Positions 35,212-44,292 of a stretch of 64,000 nucleotides of DNA are shown here, in pieces. Position 1 is the first letter of the stretch, and each line of letters starts with the position of its first letter. The position numbers and the translations under genes are program-made. Source of the DNA: Bacteroidales bacterium (lineage in GTDB: Bacteria > Bacteroidota > Bacteroidia > Bacteroidales > Muribaculaceae); NCBI GenBank assembly GCA_910575545.1, contig CAJTFH010000003.1, positions 1 through 64,000 of the forward strand, in the 5' to 3' direction. The notes beneath the pieces were generated by a model. That model was not told the DNA's origin. It made no database searches and was given only the letters and a program-made list of their open reading frames with translations.

Positions 35212-35388
35212 TTACTTCTTGTATTTTGACGCCCCCGTGATGAGGTCATGGACGGCCCCGAGCATTTTACGTCTGGTCGCCTCCTTTCGGTCCTGCCAAA
35301 AGACGTTCAAGTGCTGGGCGATGAACTCATCTCTTGTCAGCCTTTTGGCAGGTTCCTTGAGGAATGTTACATTCTCATACTTTACCAT
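35212..35388 (-). CDS. 58-residue basic phage protein
   Basis: ATG at 35386-35388 opens a frame reading MVKYENVTFLKEPAKRLTRD, then FIAQHLNVFWQDRKEATRRK, and ends with SKYKK and TAA at 35212. It sits 5 bases after the tail tube gene in the same direction and fills the space almost completely. Basic and helical, it may be a tail assembly chaperone or scaffold, but this rests on position. Confidence 0.6.
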   Translation of the reverse strand: MVKYENVTFLKEPAKRLTRDEFIAQHLNVFWQDRKEATRRKMLGAVHDLITGASKYKK

Positions 35389-35393
35389 AGCGG

Positions 35394-36236
35394 TCAGACT
35401 TCTTCGATACCTTCGATTCCGGCTTCAAGGAGCGTCTTGGGCGCTTTGAGCTTGGGAACGGCCGAGCCTGACACCGTGAGCGTGAGAGTCTTTTTCTCGG
35501 CATCGTAGGTGGCGGCAGTCGCCCCGGCGATAGCGGTGGCACTGTCTGCGATCAGAGCACCGAAAGTAGGTGTGAGGTCATAGCCGCCGATGCTCTCCAG
35601 CAGCTTGAAGTCGTTGCCTGTGTCGCCGGTCTTGACGAGCTTGACGGCGGTCAGGCCGAGAGTGGCGCGCTGGGGGTTGAAATCGAGCTTCACATAGTCG
35701 GCACGCTCGATAGCGGCGCGGGCATCTTCATGACAGAACTTAACGGTCATCGTGGACTTGGCGGAGCTGGTCGAGTACGGCGTTGCGTTGGAGTGGATAG
35801 TCGACATGGGGAACGGCGCGAGTACGTCGGTGTCGTCTTTGAGGCCGTAGAGGTAGTTTTTCTCGTCGAAGAAGTACGCACCCCATGCCATGCCGGAGCA
35901 TTTGGTGAGCGAGGCATGAAGTTCAGGATAGTTCTTGTCGAGGGTGAACGTGTCGGCACGGTCGCTGTAACCGGTCACCTGAAGACCGCCATAGCCGACG
36001 GCGCCTGTCTGGGCTTCACCGCCCTCCGGGGCATACTCGCAGAAACCTTTGATGCCGTAGATGCGTTCATGCTCGTCAGCGTGGGCCAACCTGGTCAGTT
36101 CTTCGATTGTAAGTTTGGCCGGCAGCTTGGTGCCATAGGGTACGATGATTGCGCCTTTCATGCGGGCGAAATCGACAGGACACTTGGAGAGTCCGGTGTT
36201 GAGGTGTGAGTCGTCACACGATCTGATGGGTCTCAT
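35394..36236 (-). CDS. Major tail (tube) protein
   Basis: The 280-residue protein begins MRPIRSCDDSHLNTGLSKCP and has the beta-rich composition of a siphovirus tail tube subunit, including GYSDRADTFTLDKNYPELHA and SGMAWGAYFFDEKNYLYGL. The last about 60 residues (TPTFGALIADSATAIAGATA, KKTLTLTVSGSAVPKLKAP) look like an Ig-like or repeat domain on the tube surface. Its position between head-tail adaptors and the tape measure gene supports the call. Confidence 0.7.
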   Translation of the reverse strand: MRPIRSCDDSHLNTGLSKCPVDFARMKGAIIVPYGTKLPAKLTIEELTRLAHADEHERIYGIKGFCEYAPEGGEAQTGAVGYGGLQVTGYSDRADTFTLDKNYPELHASLTKCSGMAWGAYFFDEKNYLYGLKDDTDVLAPFPMSTIHSNATPYSTSSAKSTMTVKFCHEDARAAIERADYVKLDFNPQRATLGLTAVKLVKTGDTGNDFKLLESIGGYDLTPTFGALIADSATAIAGATAATYDAEKKTLTLTVSGSAVPKLKAPKTLLEAGIEGIEEV

Positions 36237-36239
36237 AAT

Positions 36240-36812
36240 TTATCTACACGTTTGATTTGTTATTGTTAATTCAAGATTTGTAATATTTATGGCATCAATG
36301 GGTTCACTGACCGCATCCCCGGTGCCGTCGTGAGCGCCATATCTGCCATAAGAGTAGTTTTCAGAGTAGCGGTGTTTCACCACCTCATCATAACCGAAAT
36401 CTAATCTCCCGTCCTCTTTCAGAGCTTCCAACAGCCTATTATAAATAGGCCGTAGAATGTTCTGAAATGACAACTCTAATCTTTGCTCGTTGCTCCATTC
36501 TTTTGAGGTGGAGCAGGCTATGATTATATTGACAGTAGCCTTACTGAAATAATCCGGGGAATTGCGCTGCTCTTGGAACGGGCAGAACAGGGCGATGAGG
36601 GGAAATTTCTGCTCATTGCCTTTGGGTGTTTTGCTCAATTCGTCGAGGCTGTCTTTGACATACCGGGAGTTGCCGAAAGTATAGTTTATCTCCGGGCAGG
36701 CGATTTCCATACTCTCGCCACTATGGAACTGCGTAACGACAATGTTGCAGTTCCTGGCGGTAGCCTCTACCACATCACGGAAAATCTCTATTATTTCGCG
36801 GCTACGGTTCAT
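36240..36812 (-). CDS. Head-tail joining or tail completion protein
   Basis: From ATG 36812 the protein is 190 residues (MNRSREIIEIFRDVVEATAR, IYNRLLEALKEDGRLDFGYD, TNLELTITNQTC). Size and position just before the tail tube gene fit a tail-terminator/neck role. The open frame extends to 36977 inside the upstream gene, but the ATG at 36812 overlaps the upstream stop by 4 bases, as at most junctions here. Confidence 0.5.
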   Translation of the reverse strand: MNRSREIIEIFRDVVEATARNCNIVVTQFHSGESMEIACPEINYTFGNSRYVKDSLDELSKTPKGNEQKFPLIALFCPFQEQRNSPDYFSKATVNIIIACSTSKEWSNEQRLELSFQNILRPIYNRLLEALKEDGRLDFGYDEVVKHRYSENYSYGRYGAHDGTGDAVSEPIDAINITNLELTITNQTCR

Positions 36813-37333
36813 AGATTGAGAGAATTGATTTTGGTAAGCAGGTTTGAATCTGTTGTTATGCCGGGAACGTGGCAGTCTGATGTCCTGGCCCATTCCGCAA
36901 AGTCTGCCATCATCTCCACCATGTCGTTCCATGCAGATACCTGACGTCGTATGGGCGCAACGTAATCGTTGGCACATTTGAGGCGTACAAGCCCGGTCAT
37001 TGTGGCCTGACTGTTGCTATCACGCAGAATCTTATAGAACACATAGTTTGCAAAAGGCTCACGGAGCTGCTCTATGACCATATCAAGTGCCACATCCCTT
37101 TCCTCGTCCTCGTCTTGTTCAATGAGTTTAAGATAAGAGATAACGGCACTGGCGATGGGAGCGCCAAGAGCCTCTTTCAAAAACGGTCGCTGGAACATTC
37201 GGACATACGCCATGATTGCGGCGTTGACTTCCTCGGAATTTGCATTAGGCATCTTGCCCGGCGGAATCTTGCCGAGAGTCGCGTTCTGAATGTGACGTGG
37301 GCCGTCGATGAAGTATGAGCAGTCTATCAGCAT
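36809..37333 (-). CDS. Head-tail connector protein (DUF6712-like)
   Basis: The 174-residue, mainly helical protein (SEEVNAAIMAYVRMFQRPFL, ALGAPIASAVISYLKLIEQD, RRQVSAWNDMVEMMADFAEW) resembles the Bacteroidales phage family DUF6712, found after the capsid gene and likely a head completion protein. It is coupled to the next gene by a 4-base overlap. Confidence 0.55.
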   Translation of the reverse strand: MLIDCSYFIDGPRHIQNATLGKIPPGKMPNANSEEVNAAIMAYVRMFQRPFLKEALGAPIASAVISYLKLIEQDEDEERDVALDMVIEQLREPFANYVFYKILRDSNSQATMTGLVRLKCANDYVAPIRRQVSAWNDMVEMMADFAEWARTSDCHVPGITTDSNLLTKINSLNL

Positions 37334-37336
37334 TGC

Positions 37337-37789
37337 TTACTCTGATTTTTTTGAGCGGGTTTTCTTGGGAGTGGGAGCCGGAGCTTCTTTGGTATCAACC
37401 TCGGGAGTGTCTTTGACATCATCGAGGTTGACCTCTGTCATGTCTTCGACCTCCACGGTCTTGCTGTCATCCACGGGTTTGGGGTTATTGGGAACGGTTT
37501 CGGGTACGTTTTCAACGATGTTTGCAACGTTTTCGGTACTTTCGGGAACGGTTTCGGGACTATTGAGAACAGTCGGTAACGATTTCTGTTCTTCAAGCTC
37601 CATTATGCGGGCATCTTTTTCCCGCAACTGTTTGATTATTTCGTCACGCTCATTCTTGAGACGGACTACTTCATCACAAGCCGGACTTGTGGCCGGGAGA
37701 ATTGCAAGCAATCCCCGGCGCACTTTGTCGCGGCATAAACGGCGGACGAAATCGAGTTCTTGGGGTTCACCCCTTACGATTATGTCCAT
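37337..37789 (-). CDS. Coiled-coil hypothetical protein after the capsid gene
   Basis: From ATG 37789 the protein is 150 residues. It has a basic N-terminal domain (MDIIVRGEPQELDFVRRLCR), a coiled coil (VVRLKNERDEIIKQLREKDA), then a low-complexity acidic region with repeated VPETVP/NVPE units and a Lys-rich C-terminus (PTPKKTRSKKSE). It overlaps the capsid stop (TAATG). It could be a head decoration or scaffold-like protein; the repeats encode a disordered tail. Confidence 0.5.
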   Translation of the reverse strand: MDIIVRGEPQELDFVRRLCRDKVRRGLLAILPATSPACDEVVRLKNERDEIIKQLREKDARIMELEEQKSLPTVLNSPETVPESTENVANIVENVPETVPNNPKPVDDSKTVEVEDMTEVNLDDVKDTPEVDTKEAPAPTPKKTRSKKSE

Positions 37790-39405
37790 TATCCTTCTGT
37801 TGTGATGGTTGTAGTTGTTGAAACAGGTTTGGTGATAGCCAGCTTGAGCTGGTTCATGTCTCCATAAGCGAAAGTCCACGGCATATATACCGGGAAGATT
37901 ACCTCTTCCTGGACGATGAGTACCACCTCGTTTGTGAGTTTCGTTTCCACATCTTCGGCCCATTCGAGGGACAGGGATGTGTAATCGACGAGGTGGGCGC
38001 CGGCCTTGAGGTCGCCGAGCAGATACTTGCCGGCAGGGATGCCTGCGTATTCCACCACGGGGCGGGACGCGATATATTTGATGCCGTTTACGACCTTGAC
38101 GAGTCCGAGATTGCGGCCGAGAGCGTCCTTTTCGCTGTCGATGGCGTTGACGGTAATCGGATTCAGCACGAGGAAGTTCGGGAAATATTGGCCGAATGTC
38201 ATCACGGCGAAAGCGGTCTTGATTGCGTCCTCGGAGTTGGGAGCCTCGATGCTCTTGAAAGCTGCGTTGTTCACCTTGAAAGTCATCTTGGCGGCAGAGG
38301 CCTCTTCCTCGGTGATGGCCACACCGAGCAGGAGAACCTGACGGTCGGTGACTTTGACAACGTTGTGGGTGGCGTTCAGATTGGCGTTGGAGGTGGCCCC
38401 GGTGAAAGTAATCGCCATGCCGTCGAGAACGAGGGGCTGAGGATTAGTGAACTCTACGAGAGCGTCGGCACCGCCGTTGTAGGCAGTCACGCTTTGGACG
38501 CTTCCGGCCTTGCCCTCGACGATGTTGTCGGTGATGATTTTCTCGACAGGGAGAACGCCCTTGTGGTTGGCGATGCCGAGCAGATTCTCTCCGTTGCCGT
38601 CACCGAAAAGGATATTCCAGTCCTCGGCCATATACACGGCCTCGGGCATCATAGCGAGGATATAGGAGCGCAGATAGGCGCGGCTCTTGAGCATACGCTT
38701 GGAGATTCGCATATGCGTACCGAGGCGCTTGGTGCCGGTCTGTACTTCTTTTGTCTTGATGCTCGATTCCGGCAGACGGCCGTTTTCTGTGACGTATCGT
38801 GCGTTGCGGTCCATGGAGTCCACCTGTGTGAACGCAAGGTTCGGGAACGCCGGATCGCCGGACAGCACCTGAAGAATCTCTCGCATATGCAAAGGTTTGT
38901 TGGCGATGGGCGATACAACGCGGCTCTGCTGCTGGGTGATAAGGTGCGTACCCTCGTAGTTGTCGGTCATTGACACGACTTCTTTGAGAGAGAACCCGTC
39001 GAACTGGCCCGACTTGCGAGTGTTTCCGGCGGCGAAGTCCTGGAACTTCTCGCTGTCGAACATGGCCTGAAGCTTTTCGTCGAACTTGTTGATGGTGTGC
39101 ATCGAGATGCCTCTCTGCTTGAGCTTCTCAACGGCCTCGGCTGTCGATTTGAGCTGTTTGATGAGGTCGTCATTCTCCTTGCGGAGTTCGGCGAGGGCAT
39201 CTGTATTGCTCTTTGACATCTGACTGCTGAGTTCAGTCAGTCGTTTGGTGAGATCCTCGTCGGAAATCAGGCCATTGTTTGACTTGTTGATTGCATCGGT
39301 GAAAGCACCGACCATTGCGTTGATGAACGTGCGCTGCTCATCGGGGAGTCCGGCAGTCTTGATGCCGAAAATCTCCTGTACTTCTTTTTCTGTTAATTTT
39401 GCCAT
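37789..39405 (-). CDS. Major capsid protein, HK97 fold, with N-terminal scaffolding delta domain
   Basis: The 538-residue protein has a coiled-coil N-terminal region (residues of about 50-105, LAELRKENDDLIKQLKSTAE) expected to act as scaffold and be cleaved by the protease encoded upstream. The HK97-type shell domain follows: SQQ-like TQQQSRVVSPIANKPLHMRE, KTKEVQTGTKRLGTHMRISK, MPEAVYMAEDWNILFGDGNG and the C-terminal SLEWAEDVETKLTNEVVLIV. Order protease-capsid-connector is standard for HK97-like siphoviruses. Confidence 0.88.
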   Translation of the reverse strand: MAKLTEKEVQEIFGIKTAGLPDEQRTFINAMVGAFTDAINKSNNGLISDEDLTKRLTELSSQMSKSNTDALAELRKENDDLIKQLKSTAEAVEKLKQRGISMHTINKFDEKLQAMFDSEKFQDFAAGNTRKSGQFDGFSLKEVVSMTDNYEGTHLITQQQSRVVSPIANKPLHMREILQVLSGDPAFPNLAFTQVDSMDRNARYVTENGRLPESSIKTKEVQTGTKRLGTHMRISKRMLKSRAYLRSYILAMMPEAVYMAEDWNILFGDGNGENLLGIANHKGVLPVEKIITDNIVEGKAGSVQSVTAYNGGADALVEFTNPQPLVLDGMAITFTGATSNANLNATHNVVKVTDRQVLLLGVAITEEEASAAKMTFKVNNAAFKSIEAPNSEDAIKTAFAVMTFGQYFPNFLVLNPITVNAIDSEKDALGRNLGLVKVVNGIKYIASRPVVEYAGIPAGKYLLGDLKAGAHLVDYTSLSLEWAEDVETKLTNEVVLIVQEEVIFPVYMPWTFAYGDMNQLKLAITKPVSTTTTITTEG

Positions 39406-39433
39406 AATGCACTATGAAATTAATGGTGATTGT

Positions 39434-40516
39434 TTACTTTTTTGTTGCGGCGTTGAGGGTGGCCCAGAACGAGGCAGAAGGTGATGGTTCAGTATGTGAT
39501 TTTTCCTTTTTACCTTCCGGCTTCTCTTCTTCATCTCCTGGTTTGGTGCCGGAGTTCGGTTTCTTGCCCTCCTCATCTTCGGGTTTCTTCTCCTTAGTCT
39601 CGGTAGATTCGGGAATGAGGAGGCTATTGTTACGGAAGACACGGGACCAACAATAGGGGCAGCGCACATATGCGAAAGCATCGGCGATACTCTTTGTGGT
39701 CAGTTCTTTCTTGGTTGCCGCCATGCCGTCGATAATCGAGGACACGGCCGCCTGAATCTCCGGACGGTAACGGTCTATCTGGCGACGTGCCTCATTACGG
39801 GCAATAGACGATACGAACTCTAATGCCGCGTCTTGTACTTCCTGCGAGAAAGTATGCTCCGGCTCGTTGTCGTAATCGAACTGATGACCGCAACACGGAC
39901 ACGTCACTATCAAGCCGCCGCTGAGTGATTTGAGTAGCAGATTGAGTTCCATATCGTAGTTTTTAAGTCGCTCGTCGGAATATCCGTGCTGCTTGAACGC
40001 CATACGGATAAGTTCAACGGCATCTCTGATCTGGTTCTCGGTGGCACTCTTCAGTCCTACAAGGAAAGTCTGAGGATTTGCTCCCCAGCCTGTCAGCGTG
40101 GAGTATTCGAGCATTTTCCACCTCACAACTTTGCGGCGGTCTTCCTCATCACGGGCAAGAGCCTTTACACCGATAGAGTGTTCAAGGGTTCGGCCACAAT
40201 CCCGGAAGAGTTTATAATCTTCCAGAATGTCACGGCCAATCTGCTTCTTGAGGTTGAGCTGGCCAGTCATTATGAGGTTGTTGTCCTTTTCCTCGCCTGA
40301 CAGGGGCACGCCCAAGAGCTGGCGCGTGTCGTGGTTCAGATACCATCGCATTTTGTGCATGTCATCGCGGAGGGTGTCCGTGAATGAGCCGGGCATCGAG
40401 ATGTCGTGCTGTGCGTCCTCGATGCCTATACCGTTCACCCCTACGGTGACGATACCTTTCTCAGTGACGTCCAGTGCTTTTGTTTCGTACTGGAGGTTAA
40501 TCATCTGTTCTTTCAT
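39434..40516 (-). CDS. HK97 family prohead protease with zinc-ribbon C-terminal extension
   Basis: The first about 180 residues are a prohead serine protease: MPGSFTDTLRDD, the His motif RWYLNHDTRQLLG and the Ser motif RTLEHSIGVKALARDEEDRR. Unusually, residues of about 205-300 hold two CxxC pairs (CPCCGHQFDYDNE and RCPYCWSRVFRNN) that can form a zinc ribbon, and the end is a charged Lys/Glu/Pro tail. The gene overlaps the portal gene by 20 bases. The protease trims the capsid delta domain during head maturation; the zinc module may bind scaffold or DNA. Confidence 0.82.
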   Translation of the reverse strand: MKEQMINLQYETKALDVTEKGIVTVGVNGIGIEDAQHDISMPGSFTDTLRDDMHKMRWYLNHDTRQLLGVPLSGEEKDNNLIMTGQLNLKKQIGRDILEDYKLFRDCGRTLEHSIGVKALARDEEDRRKVVRWKMLEYSTLTGWGANPQTFLVGLKSATENQIRDAVELIRMAFKQHGYSDERLKNYDMELNLLLKSLSGGLIVTCPCCGHQFDYDNEPEHTFSQEVQDAALEFVSSIARNEARRQIDRYRPEIQAAVSSIIDGMAATKKELTTKSIADAFAYVRCPYCWSRVFRNNSLLIPESTETKEKKPEDEEGKKPNSGTKPGDEEEKPEGKKEKSHTEPSPSASFWATLNAATKK

Positions 40517-42020
40517 TGTTTTCTCCTTTCGAGGGTTTATTATTAAGTTGATTGTTGTCTGGATTCTTTCCTCCGGTCTGGCCGGTATTTATCTGAATCG
40601 GTGAGGACTGCGCCTTTATCACGCTATCCACTTTGGCTATCTCTTCAGGTGTCATCTCAAACTTGGTCTTGTCGAAAATGTCGCCCTCGAGTGCGTCTTC
40701 ATGGATTTGTGAGCGCCAGTCGTTGATGGATATAAGGCCGTTGTTGAATTGCGACAGGCAGCGTTCATTAACCAGCTTCTTGACTTCCTCACCCTCTTTG
40801 AGGCCAATTTGTAGACAGGCCACATCGCTGAAATCGCAATCGAGATACAAACCTTTCTGTTCAAGGCCGAGGAATGTTGTGATAGCCTCACAGAATCGCT
40901 TGGCGGCAGGTATGATGACTGATGTATAGACGCTCTTCTCGGCCGTGTCCTGATTACTGAAAGTCGATTGGTCTTTGCGAGGCACCAGAACGGACGGAAT
41001 GCCGAACACGGATGCAATCTTGATGGCATCCTCCAGCGTTTCCTCAAATGGCTGCATCTCGGATATGGATGAACTTGTCTTAATGAAGTTCACCGGAATA
41101 TCCGTGATGACATACGGTGACTTTCCTTCTCCGAATCCGTATTTGCTGTTGAACTCTTTACGGAGTTCTTCTTTCTCTTTTGGCTCAAGAGCAACAGTCC
41201 CGGTCGGGTCTTCTTTTTGTGCCACGATAAAGCCGAGGGCGCCACGTTTCAAATAAATCACATTGCGGGCCTCATATACCGCGATGAGGTTTGCAATGGG
41301 CTTTTTGACTGACAACAGACGACTTTCTGCTTTCAAGTATCCATTGCCTCTAATCAGTTCGGGTATGCCGTCACGGTCATGCCATATCTGCCAATAAGGG
41401 ATAGTCAGGCCGGAGTATGCTCCCAAATCGAGAGTATAGCCTTTAATCAGCTCTTCAATGTTGGCTATGCCGAACATGGGAACGCCATAGCTATACTCCA
41501 TCGGTTTGACTTCGACAAGATGGGCGGGCAGACTCCAATAGTTGTCACACCATTGGAATTTGACGGCATCGGGAGTTACTGTTTCTGGCATTGATGCTCT
41601 GAAAAAGGCATTCCCGGTGGCCAGCTTATAGACAAAATGCTGATACACGATTTCCCGCCATGTCATTATGGGATTAGGTTGTTTGAGGATTGTGTCAGCT
41701 CCGAGTCGGTTGCACCACACAATACTGTCATCCCTTACTCTCTTCAAGTCAAAATGAGCCTCCGATATACGTTTGGCGATGAAATCTATCGGCCAGAATA
41801 CCTCCGGGATAGTCTTGAACATTTGTATGAAGTTATTGCCGACTACCGATGGATGAATCAGCCTGTCGAGCATTGACAGGATATTCTGGTATCTGAAAGC
41901 GTCCTCGACAACGACATCCCGATGGTTGGTTTGGTTGTCGGCCAGCGGTGCATCGGCCGCTTTGACAACAACTGCCTCCGCCTTTTCTTTGGGTCCGAAT
42001 ATGCGTTGTAAGAATCTCAT
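40497..42020 (-). CDS. Phage portal protein
   Basis: From ATG 42020 the protein is 507 residues (MRFLQRIFGPKEKAEAVVVK) and belongs to the HK97-type portal family: PNPIMTWREIVYQHFVYKLA, GNAFFRASM, LRKEFNSKYGFGEGKSPYVI and IASVFGIPSVLVPRKDQSTF. It forms the dodecameric DNA gate of the head. The start is chosen because a -7 box at 42038-42045 lies 18 bases upstream, exactly as for the tail-tip gene. The C-terminus is Gln/Asn-rich. Confidence 0.88.
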   Translation of the reverse strand: MRFLQRIFGPKEKAEAVVVKAADAPLADNQTNHRDVVVEDAFRYQNILSMLDRLIHPSVVGNNFIQMFKTIPEVFWPIDFIAKRISEAHFDLKRVRDDSIVWCNRLGADTILKQPNPIMTWREIVYQHFVYKLATGNAFFRASMPETVTPDAVKFQWCDNYWSLPAHLVEVKPMEYSYGVPMFGIANIEELIKGYTLDLGAYSGLTIPYWQIWHDRDGIPELIRGNGYLKAESRLLSVKKPIANLIAVYEARNVIYLKRGALGFIVAQKEDPTGTVALEPKEKEELRKEFNSKYGFGEGKSPYVITDIPVNFIKTSSSISEMQPFEETLEDAIKIASVFGIPSVLVPRKDQSTFSNQDTAEKSVYTSVIIPAAKRFCEAITTFLGLEQKGLYLDCDFSDVACLQIGLKEGEEVKKLVNERCLSQFNNGLISINDWRSQIHEDALEGDIFDKTKFEMTPEEIAKVDSVIKAQSSPIQINTGQTGGKNPDNNQLNNKPSKGENNERTDD

Positions 42021-42037
42021 GCTTTTCTCTTTTGTGG

Positions 42038-42092
42038 CAAAGAAAAGCACAAATACAGTCGGTTGCTCCAAATTCTTAAAAAACCGATTTTT
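42038..42092 (-). promoter_or_regulatory. Late-class promoter of the portal operon
   Basis: On the minus strand AAAAATCGGTTTTTT (42078-42092) is 5 bases upstream of TTTG (42069-42072). A 23-base spacer and TTTCTTTG (42038-42045) follow, with ATG 42020 18 bases on. All distances equal those at 26805-26860. The first two bases of the -7 box deviate from TAnnTTTG. Confidence 0.65.
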
Positions 42093-42153
42093 GCCGATGC
42101 CGGAAATCGGGTGCTAATCCACTGTATTTTCAAGTGTTATATCAATGTCGCTT

Positions 42154-44169
42154 TCAAAACTGAAATTTAATAACGAACTGGATAAAGCCACTTAACACAG
42201 CACTTGCCTCAATATTTTCGCCGGTTGCCCGGTTGTAGTCGAGCAGGTTTGTCATAAACAAAGAATACTCTGCGTCATCATTCAGCTTCGTTTCATTAAA
42301 CAGCAGATGATTTTTCACAAAGTCCGATGTAGCCGCTATGCGCCGATAGACATCTGCGACCTCGTTCATTGCCCGTACATTGGGGATGTCTTTTCGCAAA
42401 TCACGTACAAAACGGAAGTATGCCGGAGCGCACTCGATAATGGTTTGCGGACTGTTGGCATTTGTAAGTATCCCGGCTATCTCATCGGTAGAGGACGTTT
42501 CTCTCAACATCAGATTAACGATGTGCCATTTCTCGCCACACAGCTTGCCATGGACCAGGGCGAATTTGCCATTGACATTCGGCATGGCATAGACAATCTC
42601 ACGATTGTACTTGCAGTCGGTGTCGGGATTGTAGAAATGTATCACCCCGTCACGGGCATATAGATTACGTTTGCGGCGGTTAGAGAATAACAGGAACTGC
42701 TCTCGCACAAGATCAGCGACGACATAGCGGAACGTGTCGGAAAGGTGGCCGTGTTCCTCGTATGTCTGCATGGTGATTTTATTCTTGACCTTTGTTTTGA
42801 GGATTGCCCCGTTCTCATCTTTCTGCACGCTCATGTAGTCCTCAATCGAGATGGTACAATGTTCACCGATGATGATACGGATATCGGGGATAATCTCATC
42901 GAATATGGCGTTGATAAACTCACCGGTCATCGGCACACTCGGATTCTGCTTGCCTACGCAGTCAATAACCTCTATGCCCTCGGCTTGTAGTGTTGAGATT
43001 ACAAGATCGAGGAATGAACGCTTTTGGTCGTCAATGGTATTGGCGTGGCGTGTTGAGGCATCACCATGCAGATATATGCGGTCAACGCCCATCTCTCTCA
43101 ATCTGGCCGCTACAAGCAGCGCACTCTTGCGGGCTGTATTGTGCGGACTCTCGGCCGCAATCTCATCAACTTGCCGGATTGTAATGCCATCAAAATAGTC
43201 AATCTGCCAGAATGTGTAAGAGATATAGGGCAGCACGTTGTTATCGACGCTTACATGGAGCGCGAGGTCGGGATTGTATTTGCACTCGCCAGTGTGCTTG
43301 CCTCGGTTGAACGAGCCGAAGAACTCGGAACCGGTGCGGATAACGCCCCATTCGCCCAGAGCGTACACGTTATAATAGTCGGGGTCGTTGATGCGATCTT
43401 TCTCAAAGTCGGCGATACACTGTTCATCATAGTATCCGTAGGTACCGTCAGGCGAACCTACAACCCAAAAGTTATTGAGGTAAGTGGATTGGATAACAAC
43501 AGTGTCGGGGGCGTGTTCCTCTATCTCCTTTGTGCGAGGGTTCAGTATCATCTTGGCCTCGTTCATCCGTATTGATTTCACGGCAGTAAGTTGAGAGGGT
43601 ATTTCCCGCCCTGCTATCTCTATCTCCATCGGAACATCATGCCACTTCTCTACGTCAAAGACTTCTTTCTTTATCCAGTGCGTTTCCTTGATAGGGTTGA
43701 ATGTGGTGATGATCTGCTGGCCCTCTTTGCCGCGCAGACGCTTACGAACTTGCTTGTAGTCTTCGCTCTCAAATTCCGACCATTCATCAAGTACCACACG
43801 CTTGTAGTTGGAGATACCCTTTATTTTTTCCGGGTCATCGAGGCCGCCGAAATCAATCTTGGCTCCATTGGGTATGCAAACAATCTGCCTTACTCCGTCT
43901 TTGAACTTGAACAGGCTGAAGATGCCGAGTTGCTTGGCCGCTACCTTGAAATCCTCATAGATGGTCTTGCTGATGGATGCTCCGACCTTACGCATGACAA
44001 GGGTGTTCCCACCATCCCATAAGGTCATAATGAGAATAAGCTGGGCCACACTGTATGATTTGCCGGACGATGAACCGCCGAACAGAATAATCAGTCGAAT
44101 GGCTGTGTCTTGGAGCAGTTTCAGTAAATGAAAGCCAAGAGGGTTGAGCTTCTTGAAATTGATTTGCAT
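42154..44169 (-). CDS. Terminase large subunit
   Basis: From ATG 44169 the protein is 671 residues. The ATPase has Walker A LFGGSSSGKSYSVAQ near residue 30, Walker B-like VVLDEWSEF near 120 and a coupling motif ITTFNPIKETHW. The C-terminal nuclease domain has Asp candidates in LHVSVDNNVLPYISY and HGDASTRH. It packages DNA into the prohead, driven by ATP. Residues beyond about 500 form an extra C-terminal domain of unknown role. The open frame begins at a TTG at 44262, but homologs start near the FKKLNPLGFHLL segment, so the ATG is preferred. Confidence 0.9.
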   Translation of the reverse strand: MQINFKKLNPLGFHLLKLLQDTAIRLIILFGGSSSGKSYSVAQLILIMTLWDGGNTLVMRKVGASISKTIYEDFKVAAKQLGIFSLFKFKDGVRQIVCIPNGAKIDFGGLDDPEKIKGISNYKRVVLDEWSEFESEDYKQVRKRLRGKEGQQIITTFNPIKETHWIKKEVFDVEKWHDVPMEIEIAGREIPSQLTAVKSIRMNEAKMILNPRTKEIEEHAPDTVVIQSTYLNNFWVVGSPDGTYGYYDEQCIADFEKDRINDPDYYNVYALGEWGVIRTGSEFFGSFNRGKHTGECKYNPDLALHVSVDNNVLPYISYTFWQIDYFDGITIRQVDEIAAESPHNTARKSALLVAARLREMGVDRIYLHGDASTRHANTIDDQKRSFLDLVISTLQAEGIEVIDCVGKQNPSVPMTGEFINAIFDEIIPDIRIIIGEHCTISIEDYMSVQKDENGAILKTKVKNKITMQTYEEHGHLSDTFRYVVADLVREQFLLFSNRRKRNLYARDGVIHFYNPDTDCKYNREIVYAMPNVNGKFALVHGKLCGEKWHIVNLMLRETSSTDEIAGILTNANSPQTIIECAPAYFRFVRDLRKDIPNVRAMNEVADVYRRIAATSDFVKNHLLFNETKLNDDAEYSLFMTNLLDYNRATGENIEASAVLSGFIQFVIKFQF

Positions 44170-44292
44170 TGATTTTGACAGTTTGAAAGGATTACGGGGC
44201 GTTATGCTTACACGATTTTGTATTTTGCCGAGAATTTTTCTAACAGCATTGACAATATGCAATGGAATTATGCGGTTTTGCTTACACTCGCA

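Noticed and set aside
37993-38973. Long plus-strand frame opposite the major capsid gene
   Set aside because: It is a codon-bias shadow of the capsid gene; composition (His, Val, Gly-rich) and lack of domains argue against a real gene.
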